64,000 nt of DNA from JAJUFS01 sp964599565. Its GTDB lineage: Bacteria; Pseudomonadota; Gammaproteobacteria; Natronospirales; JAJUFS01. This document shows positions 54,415 to 63,356 of this stretch, piece by piece. Within the stretch, counting starts at the first letter, position 1; each line of letters begins with the position of its first letter. The DNA is taken from positions 42,449 to 106,448 of the forward strand of contig CAZRFE010000002.1 of assembly GCA_964599565.1 (NCBI GenBank). Reading direction: 5' to 3'. The notes under the pieces were generated by a model, which was given only the letters and a program-made list of their open reading frames with translations, was not told the DNA's origin and searched no databases. The translations under genes and the position numbers were made by a program.

Positions 54415-57329
54415 CGCCCGCTCCTCGCCAACATCCGGAACAGCTCCTCAACGAGTGCGGCCACTTTGGCCAGATCATCGCACTCTGCATAGATCGCGAA
54501 GGTGATCTTCTTTCGCAACTCCCGTAATGCGCTTTCGCTCCGCTTCCAGTTAGGGAACTCCACGAAAGCCTCCTTGATCTTCCGGCTGACGGCCTCCGCG
54601 TTATCCACATCCGCTGCTTCAAGCTGCTTGAACACAAAAAAGGTCAGCCCGTCGAAGCCCCGTTCGGCCTGCTCGCGCTTCCTTTCCTCGTTGCGCTTGA
54701 CCTCTGCCAGCAACTCTTCCAGGGCCTCCGATGTACCGGTCTGGCGGCTTTCGAACTGCTCCTGCACGGCGCGCGCTCGGTCCGACATCGCAACCAGGAA
54801 GGGATCGTCGCTGTTCTCGTCGGCGATCTTCTCGATGCTCCTCACAAGATTGATGACCTTGGTGGCCTCGCCCTGTTTCCGTTCGACGAGGTATTCCACC
54901 GTGTCCTCGTTGATCTTCAAGATCTCACCCGGCTCATGGATTCCATAGGTTCCGATCTTCTCCTGTACGAGCTTGTTGGTTTTCCGCAGGAAGTCCCGAT
55001 CCACTTGCACACGCTTGGTGTATGCCTTGCGCACCACATCGTAAATTGCGCTGAGTGTGACGTAGTCATCGATGTATGGTCGCAGAAACTTGTCGGGCGA
55101 GACGATCTCATAGAGCATCTCGATTTCTTTGTATTCCTTGAAGAACTCCTTGCGCCGCTCGGGATCGCGGAAGTGCTCTATGAGGTTGTCGACGTCCCTA
55201 TCGTTGAAATTCCGCTCGATCAGCGCGAGGTACTCGGGTGCTTTCTGCTCCATCTTGTTCTGGAACAGCAACTTGAGCAGATTCAAATCCTTGACGATGG
55301 CGTTGATCTCTTCGCTATCAAAGGCCAGAGCCTTTTCGAGCTTGTCGAAAATGCCGACAAAATCCAGCACGAAGCCGTGCGGCTTCACCATCTCCTGCGC
55401 TTCGTTCTCGTAGGGTCGATTCACCCGGGCGATAGCCTGCAGCAAGGTGTGATCGCGCATCGGCTTGTCAAGGTACATGGCGTAAAGCACAGGCGCGTCG
55501 AAGCCGGTAAGCAGCTTCTCGGTCACTATGAGGATTTTCGGCTGCTGGTTGAGCTTGCCAAAGCTCTTGCGAATCTGGCGTTCCTTCTTCGGGTCTAGAT
55601 GGAATTCCTTGAGCAAGGCAGAATCGTTGTTGTTGCCCGTGTACACGACTTCGGAATATTCGGGTGGCAGAAACTTATCAAGCGCGTGCTTGTAGTGGGC
55701 GCAGGCCTCACGATCAACGCCGACCAGGAACGCTTTGTAGCCCAGCGGCTCAACGTTCTCGCGGTAGTGCTCGGCAACAAACTCTGCGACCTTCTGGATG
55801 CGTTCCTTGCCCTTGAGGAAGTTCTTCAGATTTACCGCCCGCTCGAGAATCTTGTTCAACTCCTCGATGTCGGCCACGCCTTCGGCTTCTGCCAGCGACA
55901 GGAACTCCTTGTCCAGCGTCTCGTGCGGCACGAGCATCTCATTGGGGGCGAGCTGGTAGTAGAGCGGCAGCGTCGTGCCGTCCTCGATGCTGTTGGCGAT
56001 GGAATACTTGTGCAGATAACCCCGGTCGTCCTCACAGCCGAAGGTTTTGAATGTGCCCTTGCCGTAGGCGGTCTTGTCTACCGGGGTCCCGGTGAACCCG
56101 AGGAAGGTCGCGTTCGGCAGACCGGCCATGAGGAAGTTACCCAGGTCGCCGCCGGTAGTGCGATGGGCTTCGTCAATCAGTACGTAAATATTCGACCGCT
56201 TATTGAGGTTCGCCGGCATGTCCCGGAACTTGTGGATCATCGTCACGATGATGCCCCGGTAATCGTCTTTCAGAAGTTGATTTAGCCTCGCGATGCTGCT
56301 GGCGTGCTCCAGGTTGCCCAGGCCGAGCGCGGCCAGGTTCTTGAGCATCTGATCTTCCAGCTCGTTGCGGTCGATCATGAGAAGCACGGTCGGCTTGTCA
56401 GCGGCCTTTTCCCGGAAGAGGCGCTCGGCGATCTTGATCATGGTAAATGTCTTGCCGCTGCCCTGGGTGTGCCAGATGAGGCCACGGCTGCGCTTTCGGT
56501 CAAGAGCCCGGTGGACCGCAGCGTCCACTGCCCCCGTCTGATGCTGGCGCAGGACGTATTTGTTCAGCTCCTCGTCCTTCTCCGCGAAGACGATGTAGTC
56601 CTTGAGGAAGGTAAGCACCTGCGGAATAGCACAGAAACTCTTTATCTTGGCTTCCAGCTTGCCGACGTCCTCATCCTTCCAGTTGAAAATGTTCCGTCGC
56701 ACCGTGTTCCAGGTCACGCCGTAGGAAAATCCTATCGCGTCGGTGGCTGTGAATAGCTGCTGAGAAACAAAGAGCTCGGGCGTTTCAAGGTGGTAGCGGC
56801 GAATCTGATCCACGCCCAAGGCGATCGCCTCGTCCTTGATCGCGTTCTTGCACTCGATCACCAGCACCGGGATGCCGTTGATGAGGAAGACAACGTCCTC
56901 ACGGGTGCCGTAATGGCCGTTACGGAAGGCCCACTCCTCCGTGACCTCGTAGACATTGTTCTTCGGGTTCTCGTAATCGATCAGGATCAGGTCACGCTCG
57001 CGGTTTTCCTCGTGATCGAAATACGTGCTCCGATTTCGTAAGGCGTCGACGAAATCTCGGTTCCCATAAATATCTGAATGAAGAAGCCGGAACTGCCCAA
57101 GCAAGGCACCTTCCGCCTCCGCATAGCGCGGGTTGAATTCCCGAATCTTGCCGTCCAGCAGGTCGCCGAAGAAGAGAGAGCAGTTTTTGGCGCGGTCGGC
57201 AGATGAGACCTCGAGATCAAAGCCACGCCGCCTCTCGGCTTCGCCTCGGGAGACAAACTTCCATCCAACGTCCTCGGCGTATTCGAGGATTCGGGCCTGG
57301 ACGGTTTTGTGCTCTCCTGGAGATGGCAT
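54411..57329 (-). CDS. hsdR: Type I restriction enzyme endonuclease subunit HsdR
   Basis: A 972-residue motor and nuclease subunit. The N-terminal nuclease shows ERDLILIDYENP and GIPVLVIECKN (D...E-x-K, residues about 112-162). The SF2 motor has LIWHTQGSGKTFTM (Walker A, near 290), YVLIDEAHRTTGGD (DEAH, near 386) and FLGFTGTPVD, with a helicase C domain and a long helical C-terminus. ATG 57329 is used; a TTG two codons earlier is possible. It starts 13 bp after the herA stop, separated from hsdS by the SIR2-HerA genes. Confidence 0.95.
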   Translation of the reverse strand: MPSPGEHKTVQARILEYAEDVGWKFVSRGEAERRRGFDLEVSSADRAKNCSLFFGDLLDGKIREFNPRYAEAEGALLGQFRLLHSDIYGNRDFVDALRNRSTYFDHEENRERDLILIDYENPKNNVYEVTEEWAFRNGHYGTREDVVFLINGIPVLVIECKNAIKDEAIALGVDQIRRYHLETPELFVSQQLFTATDAIGFSYGVTWNTVRRNIFNWKDEDVGKLEAKIKSFCAIPQVLTFLKDYIVFAEKDEELNKYVLRQHQTGAVDAAVHRALDRKRSRGLIWHTQGSGKTFTMIKIAERLFREKAADKPTVLLMIDRNELEDQMLKNLAALGLGNLEHASSIARLNQLLKDDYRGIIVTMIHKFRDMPANLNKRSNIYVLIDEAHRTTGGDLGNFLMAGLPNATFLGFTGTPVDKTAYGKGTFKTFGCEDDRGYLHKYSIANSIEDGTTLPLYYQLAPNEMLVPHETLDKEFLSLAEAEGVADIEELNKILERAVNLKNFLKGKERIQKVAEFVAEHYRENVEPLGYKAFLVGVDREACAHYKHALDKFLPPEYSEVVYTGNNNDSALLKEFHLDPKKERQIRKSFGKLNQQPKILIVTEKLLTGFDAPVLYAMYLDKPMRDHTLLQAIARVNRPYENEAQEMVKPHGFVLDFVGIFDKLEKALAFDSEEINAIVKDLNLLKLLFQNKMEQKAPEYLALIERNFNDRDVDNLIEHFRDPERRKEFFKEYKEIEMLYEIVSPDKFLRPYIDDYVTLSAIYDVVRKAYTKRVQVDRDFLRKTNKLVQEKIGTYGIHEPGEILKINEDTVEYLVERKQGEATKVINLVRSIEKIADENSDDPFLVAMSDRARAVQEQFESRQTGTSEALEELLAEVKRNEERKREQAERGFDGLTFFVFKQLEAADVDNAEAVSRKIKEAFVEFPNWKRSESALRELRKKITFAIYAECDDLAKVAALVEELFRMLARSGR

Positions 57330-57342
57330 TCTCAACTAACCA

Positions 57343-59055
57343 TCACGCTTCTGGAACTGATTGACGACGCCACGCATCGAGGACACCGGCGACGTCAATG
57401 TCTTCTGGGTCTTCATTCCATGCCGCATAGAATGAAGTGTCTTCGCTATGCGGCGCAGGCGCGGGCGGATCAATTCTTACCCGTGTTGGCATCATTACCG
57501 AATCGCCCAGCAAGATCGCCTCGCCTCTTCTAAGGGTCGAAAACATACTGGTAATTCCTCGTACCGAATCAGGCAGGAGATTTCTCACATAACTTTGATC
57601 ATCAGGGTTAGAAAGTCGAAGGCACAAGAAGGAGTTGCATTGGGAAAGAATCGTGGCAGATACCTCACGTGGCCTTTGGCTGATAACTGTGAGGCTAATG
57701 CCGTACTTTCGCCCTTCTTTAGCGATGCGCTCGGCCGACTCCCGGGAAGATCGCGCGTCCGAGTCACTGTCGTTTAGATAAATGTGCGCCTCGTCGGCAA
57801 AGACGGCGATTGGATATGACACCCCATTTACTCTTCGGTACCAGTAAGCGAAATCGAAAAGACATCTAAGAATCAACGAAATCACTGAATTTCGAACATC
57901 GAAAGGCACCGGGCTCAAATCGACAATCACGACTTTCTTCCTGCTCGTAGCCGTCTCTCCGAGCAACCGGCGGAAGAGATCTTCCATTGACGCACTCGTT
58001 GAGTACGTCTGCGGGTGGAAAATTAGATCGTAGCGACGATCGTTCAGCCTTGAATCTACACGCATCAGTAGACGGGTAAACTGTCCGAACAGTGGGCCTT
58101 GGCGGTCCCCACGTGTGCCGGCGACCATCTGGGTGTCCAGACGACGGAACTCGTTAAGAATTTCGTCGAAATCAAAGTAAACAGGAGTGTCTATCGTAAT
58201 ACGCTCGAGTCCGAGTGCCTGATTTTCTGGATGTCTATCCTTTGCTGCTTGCAATAACTCTTTGAATTTTGCGATTTGATTGGGCGCCGCCGACTCGCTC
58301 CTATCAACCATTAATCCGAGCAGCTCCTCACTGTTCATTAACCAATACGGCAGCTCAATATCGTCGCCGGAAATAACGTCCGCCTCGTCTCCAAAGGCCG
58401 AGGCGTATTCTCCGTGCAAGTCGAACAAAACCACTGTCGATTGGGGAAACGCGGCTATCTTCTGTAGGAACGAGGCTACCGTCCACGACTTACCCCCGCC
58501 GGTTTGCCCAAGAATCGCTCCGTGTCGCGACAAAAAAGCGTCCAAATTGATGTTCGCAGGCTGGTCAGGAATCAGCGACAGGTGACCAAGAGAGAAATTT
58601 CCTTCTGCGTACTGCCGATAAATACTGTTAATAGTAGCTGGCGGCACGGCAAATGCTGACGAGTTTACAGTCGGAAGGACATCCGTACCGCGTTCGAACC
58701 TTCCACCCGCATCGAGCGTTCCTACAGGCACAGCCGAGACTACTCGCTTATGCTCTTCAATTATTTCTACTCCTTCCGTCTCCGCCTTCTTGATATCTGT
58801 TTGAAGTGGCGCACTCTCCTTCATATCGATCGCTGTAATCATTGCAAGGAGGCGTCCCGACGGCAGGCCAATAGAAACAAAAGTTCCGGGCTGCCCTATG
58901 AGCAACGGAGTTGGCCCTGCATCGCTAGGCAAATTCACGATCATTGTTGGGGGAACGCCTTCTTCGACTTCGCCTCCGTCTGAATGATCAATAAGCGAAA
59001 TCAGAACCCGCTCACCTGAGACCCCAACGACTCGTCCAACGCGATAATTATTCAT
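57343..59055 (-). CDS. HerA-type hexameric ATPase of a SIR2-HerA module
   Basis: A 570-residue FtsK/HerA ATPase. An N-terminal HAS-barrel-like part (about 1-110: VGRVVGVSGERVLISL) is followed by the DUF87 domain with Walker A GQTGGGKSWTV (residues 183-193) and Walker B VFADEAHIYL (418-427), then TVISQRPREVSATILSQC, the usual HerA sensor region. HerA rings work with nucleases or, in anti-phage systems, with SIR2 effectors. AAGGAG precedes ATG 59055. The gene is 14 bp downstream of the SIR2 gene. Base composition is visibly lower in GC than hsdM. Confidence 0.92.
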   Translation of the reverse strand: MNNYRVGRVVGVSGERVLISLIDHSDGGEVEEGVPPTMIVNLPSDAGPTPLLIGQPGTFVSIGLPSGRLLAMITAIDMKESAPLQTDIKKAETEGVEIIEEHKRVVSAVPVGTLDAGGRFERGTDVLPTVNSSAFAVPPATINSIYRQYAEGNFSLGHLSLIPDQPANINLDAFLSRHGAILGQTGGGKSWTVASFLQKIAAFPQSTVVLFDLHGEYASAFGDEADVISGDDIELPYWLMNSEELLGLMVDRSESAAPNQIAKFKELLQAAKDRHPENQALGLERITIDTPVYFDFDEILNEFRRLDTQMVAGTRGDRQGPLFGQFTRLLMRVDSRLNDRRYDLIFHPQTYSTSASMEDLFRRLLGETATSRKKVVIVDLSPVPFDVRNSVISLILRCLFDFAYWYRRVNGVSYPIAVFADEAHIYLNDSDSDARSSRESAERIAKEGRKYGISLTVISQRPREVSATILSQCNSFLCLRLSNPDDQSYVRNLLPDSVRGITSMFSTLRRGEAILLGDSVMMPTRVRIDPPAPAPHSEDTSFYAAWNEDPEDIDVAGVLDAWRRQSVPEA

Positions 59056-59069
59056 GCTGTGCCTTCTCC

Positions 59070-60110
59070 TTAGGGTTCTAGCAACTGAGCTAAGGTGCTA
59101 AATTTCCAAAGATCTGTTCCCACTCCGGTGTCGCATTGATCAATAAAACAACTGGAAGGCAACCCCGCGTGAAACGCTGGAGATTTCTTCAGTTCGCCAA
59201 GGCAATCGGGCTCCTCACCGCATAACGCGGTCAGACGGATCTGGTTCGCGTTAAGCTTCGGGAAAATTAGTTGGTCGTTGATATGTTTGTCACCATAACT
59301 AAATCCGCAAGACACGAGGAACCTACAGCTTGAGCCCAGTGTGCGAGAAACCCGCGTGAAGAGCTGGTCGAATGGCTCCGAAAGTGTATCCATGACCTTT
59401 CGACGGCGCGGCAAAACGAGAACCTTTTCATCCGCGGCATTTCGGGTCTCCAGACCACTTTCATAAATACGCCCTCCGACTTTCGACCAAGAAATCGACC
59501 CGTGTAGTTTAAAGATATTGACGTGCAGTTCGTTACGTCTACTAAAGCGCTGTTTATCTACGGTTCCCCTCACGAGGCCAAAGACGGCCGGGTCGAACTG
59601 GCGTTTTAAGGGACCGTCAAATCCTGTCTCCACGCGAATACCGACCTCTCCAGCTGCCAACTCAAACAGGACATCGTAGTTGGTCGTCACAATTGTGACA
59701 GTGGAAGAAGCTCCATGAGTCCTTCGCTTGAGGGCCTCGAAGAAGCGAACGTGATGGGTGATATCAGGGGCTGTGATTGACAAGATCGCATCAACGATTA
59801 TCTGGCGTATCTGCGACTCCAGATCGCTATATTTGGATGCCTGTGTCGTTACGAAGTATTCGGTAACGAGATCAGAAAGGAACTCAATATTTGGCGTTCC
59901 CGAAGCTGCATCATAGGTGAGTCCTTTCGCTGCTAGAATCTCGTCAAAGGTAGCCTTACACGACGCGCTAAGATTCGAGACGACAGTCTTAGTAAGGTCA
60001 CCCATCAGTGGATAACCGGCCTCCTTTGAGGTCCCAGCGCCAAATAGAAACCCTATTTGGTTTAGTCCGGTCTCAATTCCTGGAAAGAGTTGCGACAGAG
60101 TCAAACTCAT
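59070..60110 (-). CDS. SIR2-domain NADase effector of a SIR2-HerA module
   Basis: A 346-residue protein with a SIR2 fold. NAD-binding motif GFLFGAGTSKEAGYPLMGDL (G24-A25-G26), TIVTTNYD (Asn144) and FKLHGSISW (His203) are at the expected sites for NAD+ hydrolysis in bacterial SIR2 effectors. It is a defence-type SIR2, not a deacetylase: the zinc module is absent. SIR2 plus HerA is a known anti-phage pair (SIR2-HerA/Nezha) that depletes NAD+ on infection. ATG 60110 overlaps the hsdS stop (ATGA), so it is fused into the type I R-M operon. Confidence 0.92.
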   Translation of the reverse strand: MSLTLSQLFPGIETGLNQIGFLFGAGTSKEAGYPLMGDLTKTVVSNLSASCKATFDEILAAKGLTYDAASGTPNIEFLSDLVTEYFVTTQASKYSDLESQIRQIIVDAILSITAPDITHHVRFFEALKRRTHGASSTVTIVTTNYDVLFELAAGEVGIRVETGFDGPLKRQFDPAVFGLVRGTVDKQRFSRRNELHVNIFKLHGSISWSKVGGRIYESGLETRNAADEKVLVLPRRRKVMDTLSEPFDQLFTRVSRTLGSSCRFLVSCGFSYGDKHINDQLIFPKLNANQIRLTALCGEEPDCLGELKKSPAFHAGLPSSCFIDQCDTGVGTDLWKFSTLAQLLEP

Positions 60111-61414
60111 GCAGCAACCTCAATTGAGACGTCGATTTCGTTAACGCGGATCTTGGCGGTCATCAGTTCGTGAAGAAGCGTGCGGAAGAGATCTTGCAAT
60201 CCATCCCGTTTCAACGCTGCCAAGTCGCGTTTCGAGTCGACTAATTCGAGATACTTGACGATCTCGTCCTGCTGATCCAGCGGTGGCAATGGCACTTTAG
60301 TGTTCTTAACAGCACCCACATTGAAGTGCTGTTGAGCAAGTCCGATTTTAGTGGCCTGGACCTGAACCTTCGCGGCATCAGAGTTGAAGAATCGGCTCAG
60401 ATAGTGGCTACGGATCTTGCTTCTGTTCGGTCGGACAAAAATCAGATCAATGCAATTGCTACCGTCGAATTCAAGGGGAACGACGCAGGACGTTCCCGGG
60501 TACCCAGTTCGAACAATCAGAACGTCTCCAGCGGACAGCTTTGATTTCCTCACCGGACCGCTGTTTGCCTCTTCCGAGATATAGACCATGGGTTCTGGCT
60601 GAATGCGGTCTTCACGAACGTTCTGCGACCGGAACGCGGGGACGCCGTCTTTCACGTAATAACTCGATGGCTTGACGACGATTCCAACACTGATTGTGTC
60701 GCAGACATCCTCACACCGAACCACCTCCCAGCTCTCGGGGACAGGGCCAATTTCAGTTTGTTTCTGCGGTTCATTACGGGGTCCTTCAGTGAAGAGCTTG
60801 TGCATGAGGGCCTTTTTAAGCTCGGTAGCGGCCTGAATGATCCGATCCTGCGCGTCAATCGCTCGCTGCACTGTCGATAGAATGTGCGCGATCTTCTTCT
60901 GTTCGGAGAGTGGAGGGAGCGGGATTGCAAGACGGCTCACAAAATCCCGAAGCTGGAAATTGAACTTTCCGTCAGCGGCCCTCTTACAGAACGACGGGTA
61001 TGGAACCATGTCCGAATTGAGGAGGTAGTAGAAAAACTCGCTATCGATAGCTTCAGGATCGGCCGTTGCCTTGAAGGTGAATGAGGCAAAGGCGACGCTT
61101 CCATTCGGAAGCGAATCGACACGAGCATTACGACCAACATTTTGAACACTTCCGCTTGAACCGACGAAGACAACGTCGCCGATGTTCAGGCGTTTAGCTG
61201 GAGCAACCTCTTTTGCCAAGTAGTGATTGAATTTCGATTCGTAGTCAATCCATCCGTCTTTGATATTTGGAATGGATATGACAAGGAGGCCTTTCCCCTC
61301 AGGAGCTTCGTCGGCTTTTCTCCACGAGACGCCGCGCGAAAAATCAGCGACGTCCGAGACCGGAGAAACTTTCCAATCATTGGGGAACTCGTAATTTTCC
61401 ACGGGAAGCTTCAT
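60107..61414 (-). CDS. hsdS: Type I restriction-modification specificity subunit HsdS
   Basis: A 435-residue specificity subunit with two target-recognition domains. Each is followed by a conserved helical repeat: PLPPLSEQKKIAHILSTVQRAI (cited as LPPLSEQKKIAHIL) mid-protein and LPPLDQQDEIVKYLELVDSK near the end. The TRDs begin EFPNDWKVSPVSDVADFS and GPVPESWEVVRCEDVC. Its GC content is low, as common for TRDs under exchange. ATG 61414 overlaps the hsdM stop by 4 bp. The target sequence cannot be predicted from here. Confidence 0.94.
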   Translation of the reverse strand: MKLPVENYEFPNDWKVSPVSDVADFSRGVSWRKADEAPEGKGLLVISIPNIKDGWIDYESKFNHYLAKEVAPAKRLNIGDVVFVGSSGSVQNVGRNARVDSLPNGSVAFASFTFKATADPEAIDSEFFYYLLNSDMVPYPSFCKRAADGKFNFQLRDFVSRLAIPLPPLSEQKKIAHILSTVQRAIDAQDRIIQAATELKKALMHKLFTEGPRNEPQKQTEIGPVPESWEVVRCEDVCDTISVGIVVKPSSYYVKDGVPAFRSQNVREDRIQPEPMVYISEEANSGPVRKSKLSAGDVLIVRTGYPGTSCVVPLEFDGSNCIDLIFVRPNRSKIRSHYLSRFFNSDAAKVQVQATKIGLAQQHFNVGAVKNTKVPLPPLDQQDEIVKYLELVDSKRDLAALKRDGLQDLFRTLLHELMTAKIRVNEIDVSIEVAA

Positions 61415-62970
61415 GCCCCGATCCTCTTGAGAATCTCCCGCAGCGCCTTATCCGTTTCCTTCGCTTCCACCTCGATCGCATTAAGTTCCGCGACGATTTC
61501 GGCGATCGGCCGATAGGCTTCAGCGTCATTGGTATGAATGTAGCGACTCGGCGATATGTTGTAGTCGTTCTTTTTAAGCTCCGTGTGCTCGACGATGCGG
61601 CTGAGCTTTTCCTCTTCCTTCCATTCAATGAGCGTAGCGGCGATGCGCTTGATGCCATCATCGGAGATGAAATTCTTTGGGTCTCCCTTTTCGAATATCT
61701 GGCTGGCGTTGACTAGCAAAATCTTGCCGTGCCGGTCTTTCGGTTTCGCCTTATTCAGGAAGATTACGATGCCAGGCGCGGTGGTGTTGTAAAAAAGATT
61801 TTCCGGCAGGTAGAGCACGCTTTCGATGAGATCGTTATCGACGAACCACTGGCGGACGGTCTTTTCCTTGTTGTTGCCGGCGTTGCCCGAGCCGCGAGAA
61901 GCGGCGCCGGTGTCGAGCACCACGGCAGCGCGACCTTTGTCGTTCAGGCTGGCGTGCATGTGCTGGACCCAACCCCAGTCGGCGGAGGATTTGCCGGGGA
62001 AGCCGGCGCCGGCCGGGAAGCGGTCGAGTTCGTCGTTGTCGTAGTCAGCCTCGGTGAACCAATCCTGGTTCCACATGGGATTGGCGACGACGCGGTCGAA
62101 GGTGCGCAGCTTGCCGCGCTTGTCGCGGAACTTGGGGTTCTTGAACGTATCGCCGATTTCGATTTCGCCTTCCATGTCATGGATGATCATGTTCATGCAC
62201 GCCATGGCCCAGGTGTCCGGCGTGTATTCCTGGCCATAGAGCTGTAGCGGCGCGACGGTACGCTTCTTGCCTTCGGCCTGATCTTCCATGGCGATTTCGC
62301 ACTTCACGAGCAAACCACCGGAACCACAACAGGGATCGTAGACCGTCATGCCGGGCTCGGGCTGGAGCACGCGGGACATGATGGTGCCGACCTCTGGCGG
62401 GGTGTAGAACTCGCCCGCGCTCTGGCCGCTGCCCTCGGCGAACTTGCGGATGAGGTATTCGTAGCTCTTGCCGATGATGTCGGCCTCGACATCTTCCAGA
62501 CCCAACCGCTTCGTGCTGATGGCCTCGATCAGGTTGGAGAGCCGGTCATCATCGAGATCGCGCTGGCCGTGCGTGGTGGCATTGAAGTCCACGCGGTCGA
62601 TGATGCCTTGCAGCGGCGGGTTGGCCTTGGCAATCGCGCGCATATGCGTTGTGACGCCTTCGCCGATCTTGTCCGAAAGCTTGCGGATGACAGACCAGAC
62701 GGGGTGCTCGGGATCGTCCGGCACAAGTGGCAGGTAGAAGCGGACAAGCTTCGGGTCGGCCTTTACCAGCTCGAAGGCTTTCTTGCGCGAACCGACTTCC
62801 TTCGCGATGCGGTCGAGCTCATCGTCGAAGACATCGCATAGACGCTTGGTGAAGATGAGCGGGAGAATATAGTCCTTGTACTTCGGCGCGTCCTTCGCGC
62901 CACGAATGGAACAGGCTGCATCCCAGATCCAGTTTTCCAGTGATTTCCCATTTCCGTTTCTTGTTGCCAT
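61411..62970 (-). CDS. hsdM: Type I restriction-modification methyltransferase HsdM
   Basis: A 519-residue N6-adenine methyltransferase subunit. The N-terminal helical domain (LENWIWDAACSIRGAKD, FTKRLCDVFDDEL) is followed by the AdoMet motif VYDPCCGSGGLL (near residue 231) and the catalytic motif VVANPMWNQDW (NPPY/F variant NPMW). GEFYTPPEVGTIM precedes the AdoMet loop, as usual. ATG 62970 is chosen for the canonical N-terminus; the frame is open to a TTG at 63039. GC content is higher than in hsdS, sir2 and herA. A 28-bp gap separates it from the small gene upstream. Confidence 0.95.
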   Translation of the reverse strand: MATRNGNGKSLENWIWDAACSIRGAKDAPKYKDYILPLIFTKRLCDVFDDELDRIAKEVGSRKKAFELVKADPKLVRFYLPLVPDDPEHPVWSVIRKLSDKIGEGVTTHMRAIAKANPPLQGIIDRVDFNATTHGQRDLDDDRLSNLIEAISTKRLGLEDVEADIIGKSYEYLIRKFAEGSGQSAGEFYTPPEVGTIMSRVLQPEPGMTVYDPCCGSGGLLVKCEIAMEDQAEGKKRTVAPLQLYGQEYTPDTWAMACMNMIIHDMEGEIEIGDTFKNPKFRDKRGKLRTFDRVVANPMWNQDWFTEADYDNDELDRFPAGAGFPGKSSADWGWVQHMHASLNDKGRAAVVLDTGAASRGSGNAGNNKEKTVRQWFVDNDLIESVLYLPENLFYNTTAPGIVIFLNKAKPKDRHGKILLVNASQIFEKGDPKNFISDDGIKRIAATLIEWKEEEKLSRIVEHTELKKNDYNISPSRYIHTNDAEAYRPIAEIVAELNAIEVEAKETDKALREILKRIGA

Positions 62971-62998
62971 CAGGCTATTAGTCCCTTCTTTCCGTAGA

Positions 62999-63343
62999 TT
63001 AGTCTGTTTGAGAGATACTTCTCGGCTGTCCAAAAGCAATCGACCGAATCTTTCCTAGCTTTGCGTTGTCGTCAAGATCGTCCAAGAGTGCGGATCGTAC
63101 GTTCTGCAATACTTCCAGTTCCATCTCAAGTTTTGGAGCTAACCCCGACACCATATGCAGGACGTCTTCGGGGCCGAAGCAAATGACGCACTCACTTATC
63201 CGCTCTCTTGCTGCCGCCGTACTTATCCTGAACCGAACCTTTCCGTCCTTCTTGATTGCGTCAGCCAGCTCAATTGGAGATACGTAACTTACGTGATCTT
63301 CATCTTTAGGGAAGAACATTTCCTCGCCTCGATATACGTGCAT
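62999..63343 (-). CDS. Small protein of unknown function upstream of hsdM
   Basis: A 114-residue protein starting MHVYRGEEMFFPKDEDHV and ending IAFGQPRSISQTD. Blocks include SYVSPIELADAIKKDGKVRF and ISECVICFGPEDVLHMV; it is mixed alpha/beta and without cysteine clusters or membrane helices. GGGAG lies 7 bp before ATG 63343. It lies 13 bp after the Mrr-like gene and 28 bp before hsdM, so it is within the run. It might be a regulator or an anti-restriction-type partner, but I see no diagnostic motif. Confidence 0.6.
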   Translation of the reverse strand: MHVYRGEEMFFPKDEDHVSYVSPIELADAIKKDGKVRFRISTAAARERISECVICFGPEDVLHMVSGLAPKLEMELEVLQNVRSALLDDLDDNAKLGKIRSIAFGQPRSISQTD

Positions 63344-63356
63344 CCCGCGCTCCCGA

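Noticed and set aside
57343..59055. HerA-like ATPase as a conjugation (TraD/VirB4) protein
   Set aside because: No conjugation genes nearby; HAS-barrel start and coupling to SIR2 favour HerA.
59070..60110. SIR2 gene as a sirtuin deacetylase
   Set aside because: No zinc-binding cysteine module, and the neighbour is HerA; motifs match defence-type NADases.
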